Source of the DNA: Syncephalis plumigaleata
Lineage: Eukaryota > Zoopagomycota > Zoopagomycetes > Zoopagales > Piptocephalidaceae
Direction of reading: 5' to 3'
DNA: 64,000 nt
Assembly: GCA_025201365.1 (NCBI GenBank)
Contig: JAIXMF010000007.1
Coordinates: 558,001-622,000, forward strand
Shown one piece after another: positions 13,675 through 23,477 of this stretch. How positions within the stretch are numbered: the first letter of the stretch is position 1; each line of letters opens with the position of its first letter. The notes beneath the pieces were generated by a model. The model made no database searches. It was not told the origin of the DNA and worked only from the letters and a program-made list of their open reading frames with translations. The position numbers and the translations under genes are program-made.

Positions 13675-14976
13675 TGCTAACCAATGGATAGATGACGAGC
13701 GTAGTAGTTAACGAGGAATAGAGCGGACTATGAACACGCTCGACCCTTCTCTCTAGCATCACACACGAGCGCATATGGTTGACGACAAACTACGGGTTCT
13801 CGTTTCCCAAACGAGGGAAAGCAGAAAAAAGGGGAGAAGGAGCGGAGCAAATGGGTAAGTGATAGGACTGTCTGTTATCGACTATTGCGGTTAATGTCTA
13901 GCATAAGATAGAACAAACTATAGAGATATAGCAATACGATGAATGGAATAGTGACAGAGAACGAGAGAGAGAACGAGAGAGTAAAGGATTGATATATAAT
14001 GGAACAAGTCATTAATTAGCCTCTATGTATCTGGCCTTCTTGGTCGAGGTGGTCACGCGCTTACACTGTTCAACAATGAACATCATGACTAAAGCGGTGT
14101 TATTACGTATAAACATGTAAATAAAGATGTGACACTAACATCTTATGTGTCAGCATGACTATTATCAAGTGAGAGTCGTATAAATGCTTATGCTTTATTC
14201 CAGTAACCTAATCTTATTGCTGCTAACTGATATAGATTATCATATTTTGAATTACTGATTAATTAAGGGCTTAGTATACTAGACTTATCAGTATATTCAT
14301 CCTAGAGGCCTCTATTCAAATAGTCTGGGCACTCAGGAATGATAAATGATAGCATGCCTTGGAATAAACAACAACGAAAATACTATTGAAATACAAAGTG
14401 ACATAGAATGATTAGCATCTATGTTAGAATTAATTAGCTAACTATTCCTGTTGGATAATAAACTGCTTTAGCGGAATCATACTATATCGTAGTATCAATT
14501 TGTACAAGATCCTCGCCGGAGCAATTACTATTCGTAGTAACTCGCGATTGAATAGATGCTTACATGCTGACTTGTCCGAAACTAGCCCAATCCCCCACGA
14601 GGTGCAGCTCATGGCGCGTTTCGTTATTCTGAATTTAGAAACACAAGCTAATGAAAGAAAAACGTTCGTATTTTCTTTTATCCGTCTCTACTTAATAAGA
14701 GTAGTCTGCCATCGCCACTGTTACTACTGCCTTCTCCTTCTCCTTCTCCTTCTATTGGCATCTAACGCTTTTCTTTTTCTATAGTTTACTACTAAGTTAC
14801 TTCCACTATTGCTATTCTTTAGTCTTTCTAACGAATATAACGCATTTCACATTCACCTAGAAACAATACTCCTTGATATTGGTCGTTTTCACATACTTAT
14901 CTCCTTTCTCTCTCATTTACTTATTCTAACCGGTGGCTTGAAGTACTTTTAATTATCGTAATTGTTATAGCTAATT
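13675..14976. other. divergent spacer between transporter and first apyrase
   Basis: No gene was recognised in either strand. It should contain the promoters of the transporter (-) and of the apyrase (+). Small GAGA tracts lie near 13955-13980. A pyrimidine-rich block (CTTCTCCTTCTCC) lies at about 14728-14755, some 230 bp before the apyrase start. Confidence 0.5.
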
Positions 14977-16435
14977 ATGGCTACTTACACGTTAAACCGT
15001 GTAGTTAACGCGGTATTACTAACCGGAATCCTTGCACTTTATGTCGTTACACCAGTAGCTGCAGGAGTAACTGGCTGCAGTCAAAGCGCTTGTCGTACCA
15101 AGGCATCAACACCGACATCACCGACATCAACACCGACGACACCATCATCACCATCATCACCATCGTCACCATCGTCTGTTGATCAATTGGATTCAAGCAA
15201 TACCAGTTATGGTTTACTCATTGATGCCGGCAGCAGTGGTAGTCGTATTTATCCCTTCTACTGGAGTAGTATCAGTAGTAATAGAACACACGTTGCCGTA
15301 CACCCCTTACTTAACGCTGAAGGCACCGCACAACTGGAGGCCAAGGTGAAGCCGGGCCTGTCGAAGCAAACACCAGAATCGGTGGCAGCGTATCTAGAAC
15401 CGCTAATTAAGAGTGCCACCCAGTTCATCCCACAAAGCCATCATGCCAGCACGCCCATCTACCTTAAAGCGACAGCGGGTATGCGTCTAGTACCGCAGGA
15501 CGAGCGACAGGCGCTTATCAATGCTACCGTTGCCTTTATGAGCGACAAGAGCAAGGTGCCATTCGAGTTCGACGAGAAAGTAGGCGCTCAAGTGATTCCA
15601 GGTGAACAGGAGGGTGTTTACGGCTGGCTCGCCGCCAATACGCTGCTTGACGAATTACGCACGTCGAATCAGACAACGGTGGCTGCCTTGGATTTGGGCG
15701 GTGCCTCCACACAGATCACCTTCCAGCCAGCGGTGTCGCCACTTGAGGGCATGTACGCGGCACGAATTAACGGTACAAATCACAATCTATACACGCATTC
15801 TTACTTATGCTTGGTGCGGATGAAGCACGTAAACGCGTTGTAGCCTCCATGGTTGCCAATGCCACTACCGCCAATGGCAATAGTAATCGTGCCATTCGTG
15901 ATCCATGTCTATTCCATGGTATGAAGGCTAGCTTCCAATTGGACGCTAATCGTACCGTATCCCTTGTGGGTCAGGCCAATTCGAGCAATGTCGCGCGTCG
16001 TTGAACCACGTACTATTTGGACGTCGCAACTTTTGCGCCACTGAGCCATGCGCCATTAATGGTATTCATCAGCCTGATATCCCCGAGAATATGCCCATTT
16101 ACGCCACTAGTAGCTATTATCATACGGCTAAAGCGTTCAATTGCACCGGTACATCCACTCCTAACTGCGTGTTAAAGGCCGCCGAAACCAAGTGCAATCA
16201 ACTATCGAATGAAGCGGCGAAGCAAGCGTTCAACAACTCTCCCTTCCTAGACTCGTTATGCTTTAATGCCGCCCTTTCCATCGCCTTATTACACGATAGT
16301 TATCGTATTCCACTTGATCGTAAAGTCGAATTCGCCGACTCATTGCCAAAAGGCGTGCTTAATTGGGCACTTGGTGCGATGGTGAATATCGTTAATGACA
16401 TTGGCCTTAACTTGATAGAGAAAGTAGTTGAGTAA
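14977..16435 (+). CDS. secreted apyrase (GDA1/CD39 nucleoside phosphatase), frame-broken copy
   Basis: Hydrolyses nucleoside tri- and diphosphates in the secretory pathway or outside the cell. A signal peptide (VVNAVLLTGILALYVVTPVAAG) is followed by a Ser/Pro/Thr-rich stretch built on ACCATC-like repeats, then the apyrase conserved regions: ACR1 IDAGSSGSRIYPFYW, ACR2 KATAGMRLV, ACR3 PGEQEGVYGWLAAN, ACR4 LDLGGASTQITF, and a C-terminal LGAMVNIVNDIGL. Compared with the paralogue at 21663-23139 the frame slips twice: near 15811 (after HSYL, a 4-nt shorter stretch than in the paralogue) and at about 15975-16003 (around GGCC, before LFGRRNFCATEPC). Residues on either side stay well conserved, so recent loss of function or assembly indels are both possible. 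It has no intron where the paralogue has one. The Fanzor element starts about 410 bp downstream. Confidence 0.85.
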
Positions 16436-16847
16436 CATTAATGATTTGTCCTACTCTCCTCTTCACGAACAATCGAATATTCCTTTCAATAAACGACTCC
16501 GTTCTACGATATTAACAATCTATATTATTGCTCAACCCTTATCTATTACAGTAACAATATCAATTATTCCCACTCTTATGCTGATGATGATGCTGATGAG
16601 GATGGCATGTATTATCTGCATTAATTTAGCGAAACATCGCACTGTATACGCATGTATTGCGTATTCGTTCATTGCCACTTTCTATTCGTGATAAACCTGT
16701 TTATTCATGACGTGGAATGGCGGTGTTACATGTTCAACAACAAAAGAAGGAAGGGGCATAACAAAAAAAGAACATTCTTTCTTGTTAGAATACTATTATT
16801 CCTACTTTCTACTAAATACTACATATGCTGTTGCTCATTATTAACTA

Positions 16848-16873
16848 CAGACTTTTTCCATCCAATTTGCGCA
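16848..16873. repeat. left terminal inverted repeat of Fanzor element A
   Basis: Reads CAGACTTTTTCCATCCAATT followed by TGCGCA. It is the reverse complement of 20937-20962 except at two positions near the outer end. Confidence 0.85.
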
Positions 16874-16955
16874 GTTAGCCTTTTGTCTTTACGAACAAAT
16901 AATAGTTATAATAACACTTACGTATTTTCGTGAAAGATAGCTATAACTATCCCGG
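16848..16955 (-). ncRNA. candidate Fanzor guide-RNA scaffold (3' end of element A)
   Basis: In TnpB and Fanzor systems the guide RNA scaffold lies at the 3' end of the nuclease gene and reaches the element end, the guide being read from flanking DNA. Here the 108 bp between the Fanzor stop and the element end are matched, over about 95 bp, by the corresponding ends of elements D (from 42826) and E (from 55640). Shared blocks include AGTTAGCCTTTTGT, AATAATAGTTAT and CTTACGTATTT (plus-strand text). Transcription and fold were not tested; selection for transposase binding could also explain the conservation. Confidence 0.35.
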
Positions 16956-19290
16956 TTAATTTGATTTTCGTTGTTTGGACCCCCGTTGTCCTTGTCCTCC
17001 TCTCTTTGAACGCTTAGAAGGAACGGCACCTCGTTGGAATTGTGTTGGAATACCATCTCCATTGCGAGCACTGCGGATAATCTGAATGAAGTTCAGACAT
17101 GCAGCCATATCCCGATTCCATAAACGATACTCGAATTTTTTAATTGGCTTGTTGTCTTTATCCAGCTCGATCTCCTCGTCCTTCACGTCCTTCGTGCCCT
17201 CTTGATTCTTCTTGTCATCCACTTCCATCATATCCTCTTGCTCCTCCTCGTCATCTACGTCCATCATATCCTCTTGATTCTCCTTGTCCTTCTTGTCCTT
17301 CTCGGCCTTTATATCTTTCATGGCTTCTTTACAAGTTTGATGTGTGCATCTAATAAAATAATTAATTAATATATTGTAATAAATTGCAAAGTGTAATAAA
17401 TTGTACTTACCTTAAGAGGCCATGACAGATAATTTTATGCCTGTCTTCATCTTTCTTGGGTCGAGGATTTGTGACCATCCTGTACGTCTCGAGCGTGGGT
17501 TTGTTGCAGGCAGGGCAGCACTTACTGGTCATATACTCGTCGATTAGAAAGACTTTGAAATGTCGTTTCAAAAGCCTTCTAAAGCCAATACCACGTATGG
17601 GCTCGTGATATCTGGCATGAGGAGCGGACCAGTCGCCCATTACAAATACCGCATCCTCACCGAACTTCTCTCTTAACCCTTTGATCAGCTTTTGATCACT
17701 TTGCTGCTTAGTGATGTAGGCTGACAGTTTCAGCTTCCTGAAAAGAGGATGGTGGGTAGGATGGTCGGTGGTGGTATCACGGTAAAAGGTGGTGAGAACA
17801 TCTGTGTGCTGTGCTCGACACCTCAGATAGTCCTCATATTCCGGTAGAGATACAGAGTTGCCCTTGGATCTTGAGAGAGCTGCCTCGGCATCCAGCACCG
17901 CCTGATTTCCCTTTTTGCACTTCTCGCGAAGCTTGCGGTATCCCTTCGTCCTCCGCGTCTTGTCTTGACATGACTTTGTGTACCGATACTGGACCTTATC
18001 AGTAGATGTCGAGTCTTCGCGTACACAAAAGAGTAAATCCCTTCTTCCTGGGTCCACGGCCACGCATTTGTCTTTGAACTTTTGTTGTGCCGTAATACTT
18101 AAGTCGGTGAGATAGTCGAAGGACTCCTCTGTTGGTTTTGCTGCTGGTGACTTCGTTTCCCCTTCCTCGGTGTCCTCGTCGTCGTTCTCGTCGTCGTCAT
18201 TCTCGTCGTCGTCATTCTTTTCGTTCTCCTTTTTGATCTTCTTGAGGACCGTGACACCAACGCCATCGGTGTCAATCGAGCCAGAAAACTCGAGCTCACC
18301 TTCCTTTTGAGTATCGAACGGCTTCAACTCGAGATTCACGGCATCCTTCCAATAGTCCCTCATATAATCCATACTCACAAACTTGCGTTTTAAAAAGATC
18401 TCGCAAAGGATTTTGGTGTCGATATGGACGTAGCATGGTGAATAGGAACGGCGCAGGGGGAAGCAGTTGAAACCTTTTAAGCCGAGCTTCCTAAACAAGC
18501 GCGCAAGTTCAAGGAACGCTTTGAAATGCTTCACCGGGCGCGCTACACAGTCGTAGTAAATGCTCTTCTCAAACCTGTAGCGCTCAGGATACGCTTTTAA
18601 AACGGGCTCAAAGACGTCGAATGCCTCAGCAAGCTTAGGCATTTTCCTAAATGTCGTTCTACGCACACCTCGCTTGGCTATTTCCACCTTGAATGTTCTT
18701 ACTTCCTCAGTAATTTCCTTACTGATTTTGTTGCGAAGGTCAGTTTCAGTTAATTTCTTGTAGAATTGCTTCCTCATATCCTTTACCCGCTCCTTGACAT
18801 CGAAGTGCTTGTTGACGGCACGCCGAAGGAACTCGCCAAAGCGCAACCTGACGTTGTTGGTGTAAGCGACGTACATCTTCCTTGCCTCATAGGTTGCTGA
18901 TTGACCAGCATAGAGTAACACCAGCGGTTGATAGCGAGCAATGCGAAGGTAATCATCCAAATGGCTATAGATGACTGCGCGAAATTCTGCTGTTGTGCCT
19001 TTGGTGTGCTGTGTTTCCCGCTGGATTAATGCAAGCCATACTTCTTTGAAAAAGCCTACACTTATATACTTTTCGAACCTAAAGTTTGGCTTATCAAGTT
19101 CTTTGAGTAGGATATGTTTCGCGAAGGAGTAGGCGTGGAAGGTCGTGGTGTGTACGATGTTTACGAAGTCGCGTAAAACACCACGACGCTCCTCCTTCCA
19201 ACCAATGCCGGAAAGCGAGGACTTCACAGCCAGAACTCGTTCACTGTCGGCAGAAGTAGACGAGCCATGAGTGCCTGGCTGTGACGCCAT
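16956..19290 (-). CDS. Fanzor RNA-guided nuclease (eukaryotic TnpB homologue), apparently intact
   Basis: Fanzors are TnpB/Cas12-related nucleases that use a guide RNA to cut DNA, encoded by eukaryotic transposable elements. Two exons, 19290-17411 and 17349-16956 (2274 nt, 757 residues), are in frame. The ATG at 19290 sits in TCCATGG, with a TATATAAAG about 105 bp upstream. Order of parts: helical N-terminal half (residues 1-400) ending in an acidic stretch (about 357-379); RuvC-I CVAVDPG (D413); VMGDW (about 551-554) at the RuvC-II position; IDEYMTSK (E585, T588, S589); zinc ribbon C592-x2-C595 and C628-x4-C633; and RuvC-III WNRDMAACLN (D707). This fits the published Fanzor pattern D-x(125-275)-[TS][TS]-xx-C4-RD, except for about 60 extra acidic residues before RD. 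The intron falls inside the zinc ribbon, just before C628. The C-terminal tail is basic (KRSKRGGQGQRGSKQRK), possibly a nuclear signal. Confidence 0.93.
17172..17279 (-). repeat. three 12-residue acidic repeats inside Fanzor
   Basis: Residues 651-686 are three 36-nt units: NQEDMMDVDDEE, EQEDMMEVDDKK, NQEGTKDVKDEE. They lie between the zinc ribbon and the catalytic Asp. The Fanzor remnant in element E has no such insert, so this is probably a lineage-specific expansion. Confidence 0.85.
17350..17410 (-). other. Fanzor intron
   Basis: Donor GTAAGT (17410-17405) and acceptor TTATTAG (ending at 17350). Removing these 61 nt joins CHGLLR to CTHQTC in frame and completes the zinc ribbon. The acceptor is conserved in the decayed copy at 55943, so the intron is older than the split of the two copies. 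Confidence 0.85.
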
Positions 19291-19395
19291 GGATAAAATG
19301 GAATAGTATTTAATGCAATAGCAGTATGTTAAAACGAGCACAGTTACAATATGAAGGGTTAATTAATCTTTTATTTTATTGTAGTATAGACGCTT

Positions 19396-19404
19396 CTTTA
19401 TATA
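19396..19404 (-). promoter_or_regulatory. TATA-like box of the Fanzor gene
   Basis: TATATAAAG on the minus strand, about 105 bp upstream of the Fanzor ATG. Spacing suits a short 5' leader. Inferred from sequence alone. Confidence 0.45.
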
Positions 19405-20936
19405 CGTGGCACGTTGGTAGTACTAACTGCGTGGATCTGATGACGTAGGGGTGAAACGCTCGTGCAGACACATACAGGAAGGGTGAATCTATTATGGTAA
19501 GTAGTATCATTTACAGCGCAACACAGTAAGACTCGTATCATCTAGTGTCATTGTAGCAATGGTATAACGCCGCTTAGAACACAGCAATCGGTAAGCATTA
19601 AAGTACTAGTTAACACTTTATTAATGAAAGATTCGTTATTAATAAATGAACAGAGTCTTGTAATGGGTGTTAATATATTTATTTGCATTCTACTAATGCT
19701 ACCATTAGCAACTTCTCCTTATCTATTTGTTAACACTATTTGTTGTTGTTAATGGTTTACCAATCCACTCCAAGTATCCATTTCATTGTTGCTTCTCTTT
19801 CCCCTTTCCCTTTACTTCATTATCTACATTATTTCCTCCTCCTTTACTTCGTTAACAATTCTAATATATTTTCATTCCTCATTATCGACTGATGTATAAA
19901 CTCTTAATTTTCTTTATTAGTCAATAAAAGCATTCTCTCTCTTTCTCTTTACTATTGCTGTCTTTTTCGTACTAATCTCATTTCCCTTGTCACTCAGTAA
20001 CACACTTATTTGTGTCAACTACATTCCACTTGTCAGTAAACAATACGCGTCCACTTCTTCTTAACTATATGCTAGTTTTCTTCTTTCTTTTCTTTACCTA
20101 TTTACTTTCTCAGTAATACGCGTCTTCTTCGTGTCATTCACATTCCACTTACTTCCTCTTTCACTTTAGCATACACATTCCCAATAGCAGCTATTCTGTC
20201 ATACTATTTCTATGTCGTTTATTTATCTCTTTGTTTTCCTCTTGCTCTAAGCTATCTATATGCTCACTTGTCGTTATTATTACTATACCAATAAGCCTTG
20301 TTTATTGTTCGTTCTAGTCCTTTGTCTTCTATCACTGTCCTGCTTATTTATCAATGTTTAAGCGTTCACTACTCTCGTTGTAATATGCACCTTTTACTTT
20401 TACCGCTCTCTTCCGTCATCTGTTTGTATGCCACCCTTACGTCATGCTTTTATTTGTATTTTACTTGTTTACTGCCATCTCCATACTCTATTCACATACA
20501 AGCATACATTGCTTCTTCAAATAAACTGGCATACGTGTTCATGCACCCTTCCTCGCTCATTCCTTGCTCCTTCGTGACAAGTCAGTCATTCTACTAACTA
20601 CTGCTTGTTTATTACATTGTTTATCGTGTATTCTATTTGTTCACTCGTTGCTCTCTATGCAATTGACCGTAAGCATTATTACAATAGCTTATATATCATA
20701 CTAATCAATAGCTACTTGTAAGTACATGACATGGCAATATCCAACTATACTAGTACATTTGTATCATCTACCTTATAGAATTGATGATGATAGTTATCGC
20801 TATCAATAAATGATCCATTATTAATACTGAATTGTTATTATTATCATGCTGTGTCAATTGGCATTTCTACGCTAATAATGGTGTTAACAATTGTGCAAAT
20901 CCATTTATTAGTAAAGAGCAAACGTTAAAGGATAAA

Positions 20937-20962
20937 TGCGCAAATTGGATGGAAAAACACTG
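20937..20962. repeat. right terminal inverted repeat of Fanzor element A
   Basis: Ends ...GGATGGAAAAACACTG and is followed by TA. The same end is found, inverted, at 28481 (copy B). Confidence 0.85.
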
Positions 20963-21459
20963 TAGTTGAGTAATGATTGTAGAACAATTACACCACATCT
21001 AATACAATAATCACCATCATTATTAGACAAATAACGCCAACTCAATGTATTATCCCTCGTAATTTGTTAAGGTCGCTATTTTATAGTTACTGAACGATGA
21101 TCATTGGCAATCTAGATGAAACATGGATGGCGAGGTATCCGTCTTCCATTTGGCGCATACGAACTGGTATTGTACCAATTACTGCGCGGAATCATTCATT
21201 TTGTCACATGTTTGGCTGGATTCTTGTATAACCAGTACGGAAACACGGGCACACGCAGAGTAAAATAATTGAATGTCACCAGCGTAGTATAGCCGCTTAC
21301 GTGCGCCCACACAGACAGGCCAACAGACACATGCTAGAGGCCTTGTCCACATTCCTTACGAAGCGCATACTCCTCTTTTCACTTCCACATCATACAAATA
21401 GTGCAACTAATAAAAAAAGCGTAGAAATACTAGAACATCAAAGTGACTGGCTTCTTCCT

Positions 21460-21467
21460 TATAAATA
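21460..21467 (+). promoter_or_regulatory. TATA box of the second apyrase
   Basis: TATAAATA about 195 bp upstream of the ATG at 21663, followed by a pyrimidine-rich leader. A plausible core promoter. Confidence 0.5.
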
Positions 21468-21662
21468 GCCCCATCTGACTTTGCTTGCCAGTTTAATCGA
21501 ATATCCTACATTTTCTTTATTATTATCGTTGTCACTATTGTCATTCGCTTTCTATTATCGTAAAAAAGAAATATCCATTTCTTCTCCTCTCTTCTCTTCT
21601 CTCACTTGAGGGTACTATAGCGATATTAACGATACTCACTATACATCCTTCTTCTTTCCATT

Positions 21663-23139
21663 ATGAAGTTATTACTTCGTTTGATTGGAGCCAGCTGGGT
21701 CGCTTCAGTCGTGCTGGTCGCGACCAGTATGTCCAGGATGGCGGAGGCCACTCCAGTCGATGAGGTTAGTACTATGATCATCTATAATAAGACTAGATTA
21801 TTATTATTGTAAGCAGCAGTTGTTAAAACTTTTCTTTTTCTTTACAATACTTCATTGGATATAAAAGTCAGCAAAAGCCTCAGAGTCATCGAAATCATCG
21901 GTTAGCTATGGTTTAATGATTGACGCGGGTACAGGCGGTACTAGAATCTATCCATTCTACTGGCAAACTATCACTCGCAACAATCTATACGTTCAGGTGA
22001 ACCCAGTTCTAAAGAAGAGTGGCAAGAAACCACAAAAAGCCAAGGTGACGCCAGGCTTAGCATTAAAGAGTCCGAATGAAGTTGCCGCTTATCTACAGCC
22101 ACTCATCGACAAGGCTAAAGAGTTCATTCCGCAGGATCAACACGCGAACACACCTATTCTATTCAAAGCCACCGCTGGTATGCGTCTGCTGCCCGTGTCA
22201 CGTCGTAATGAAGTAATGCGTGCGGTTATTGCATTCCTTAATGATCGATCTCAGGTGCCGTTCCGATTTAACGCGGCCAACGGTGCTCAAATCATCTCAG
22301 GCGAGCAAGAGGGCGTGTACGGTTGGGTTACCACCAATGCCATGATGGGCACGCTACGTGGATCGAATACGCAACAAGTCACGTTTGCCAATATCGATCT
22401 AGGTCGTGGCTCAACGCAAATCACCTTTAAACCACCGGTCGTTCCACTTGAGAACGCTTACATCACTCGAGTCAACGGTACCGAGTATGAATTGTACTCG
22501 CATTCTTACCTGCGTATGGGTTTGGAGGAGGCTCGTAGCCGTGTTATAGCATCACTCGCCGGTAACAATAACAACAAAGTGGATGATCCATGCTTGTTCC
22601 GCGGTACCGTACAGAATTACTCGCTTAACGATCGTACCGTTCAACTCGTTGGTCAGGGTCAATTCGACAAGTGTCGCGATTTAGCTAGACAGGTTCTACT
22701 TGGTCGCAACACCTTCTGTGCCACTGAACCATGCGCCATTAATGGCGTGCATCAACCTGATATACCAGATGGCATGCCTATCTACGCCACTGGCAACTAT
22801 TTCGATATTGCCGATGCCCTTAAGTGTGCCGGTAAATCAAACATGAATTGCATCGCACAATCCGCTCAAGGCTTTTGCTCGGGATCCGAAGGCAATGTCA
22901 AGAAGGACAAGGCCAAGAGTACCAGTGACGATGATGAAGATGGCGAGACGGATAATACCACATGTTTCGGTGCCGCATTATCATTGGCACTAACGGTCGA
23001 CAGCTACCGTATTTCATTGGATCGCGAGGTCAACTTTGTCGACGAGATACCAGCCGGTAAATTCAGCTGGGGTCTAGGTGCCATGATTGATACAATTGAG
23101 AACATCGGACTCTCCATTGCTACTAAGCCTAGTGCTTAA
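21663..23139 (+). CDS. secreted apyrase (GDA1/CD39 nucleoside phosphatase), intact
   Basis: Nucleoside tri-/diphosphate hydrolase of the secretory pathway or cell surface. Two exons: 21663-21764 (34 codons, signal peptide MKLLLRLIGASWVASVVLVA) and 21868-23139; the predicted protein is 457 residues, usual for a soluble apyrase. ACR1 is IDAGTGGTRIYPFYW, ACR2 KATAGMRLL, ACR3 SGEQEGVYGWVTTN, ACR4 IDLGRGSTQITF; the C-terminus has LGAMIDTIENIGL. Cys-rich segments such as NTFCATEPCAINGVHQPD suggest disulphides. ACR4 normally reads DLGGAS or DMGGAS; here Gly-Ala is replaced by Arg-Gly, and ACR1 has Gly for Ser, which may alter activity. It is the paralogue of 14977-16435 in the same orientation, with the Fanzor element between them. 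No C-terminal membrane anchor. Confidence 0.93.
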
Positions 23140-23477
23140 TCATAAACACTAACTATATAATAAATAAATAATTAAGCGAACGTAGATAAGGCATACATGA
23201 CTAGCTTACTTCTTGTTATCGTCATCATCATCTAGTGGTAGTACACTATAATTATTATAATATTGTCATACTTGATGCAATTCAATTATTTTATTTTTCT
23301 CTAGTACTAATCGTAATAATGACAAAATAAAGAAACAATACTAATAACAACAACAGCAGCAATAATGATAATGATAATAGTCCCGGTATAAAGTATCAAT
23401 CAGTTCAAATTTCATGTAGGATATAATGATAAATGTTACAGTACGGTGAATGATGATGATGATGATGATGATGATGA
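23140..23477. other. convergent 3' spacer between apyrase and Munc13-like gene
   Basis: AT-rich, with possible AATAAA-type signals near 23159 and 23326 and a GAT repeat at about 23451-23476. No gene seen. Confidence 0.6.

Larger units (their letters stand above)
16848..20962 (-). mobile_element. complete TA-flanked DNA element carrying Fanzor (copy A)
   Basis: A 4115 bp element with 26 bp terminal inverted repeats (16848-16873 and 20937-20962) that match at 24 of 26 positions; ends read CAG..TTTTTCCATCCAATT inward, and the inner part ends in TTGCGCA. It is flanked by TA on both sides (16846-16847, 20963-20964), the target duplication typical of IS630/Tc1/mariner-type transposition. Content: Fanzor on the minus strand, with its stop 108 bp from the left end, then about 1.67 kb of non-coding, pyrimidine-rich sequence up to the right end. 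No transposase frame was found, so it probably moves with enzyme supplied elsewhere. It sits between two apyrase paralogues. Confidence 0.85.

Noticed and set aside
14028-14110. Possible tRNA-like B-box sequence (GGTCGAGGTGG)
   Set aside because: No matching acceptor stem, anticodon loop or A box at the right spacing.
16848-20962. Interpreting the repeated element ends as a CRISPR-like array
   Set aside because: Copies are single, far apart and inverted, with TA flanks; they are transposon termini.
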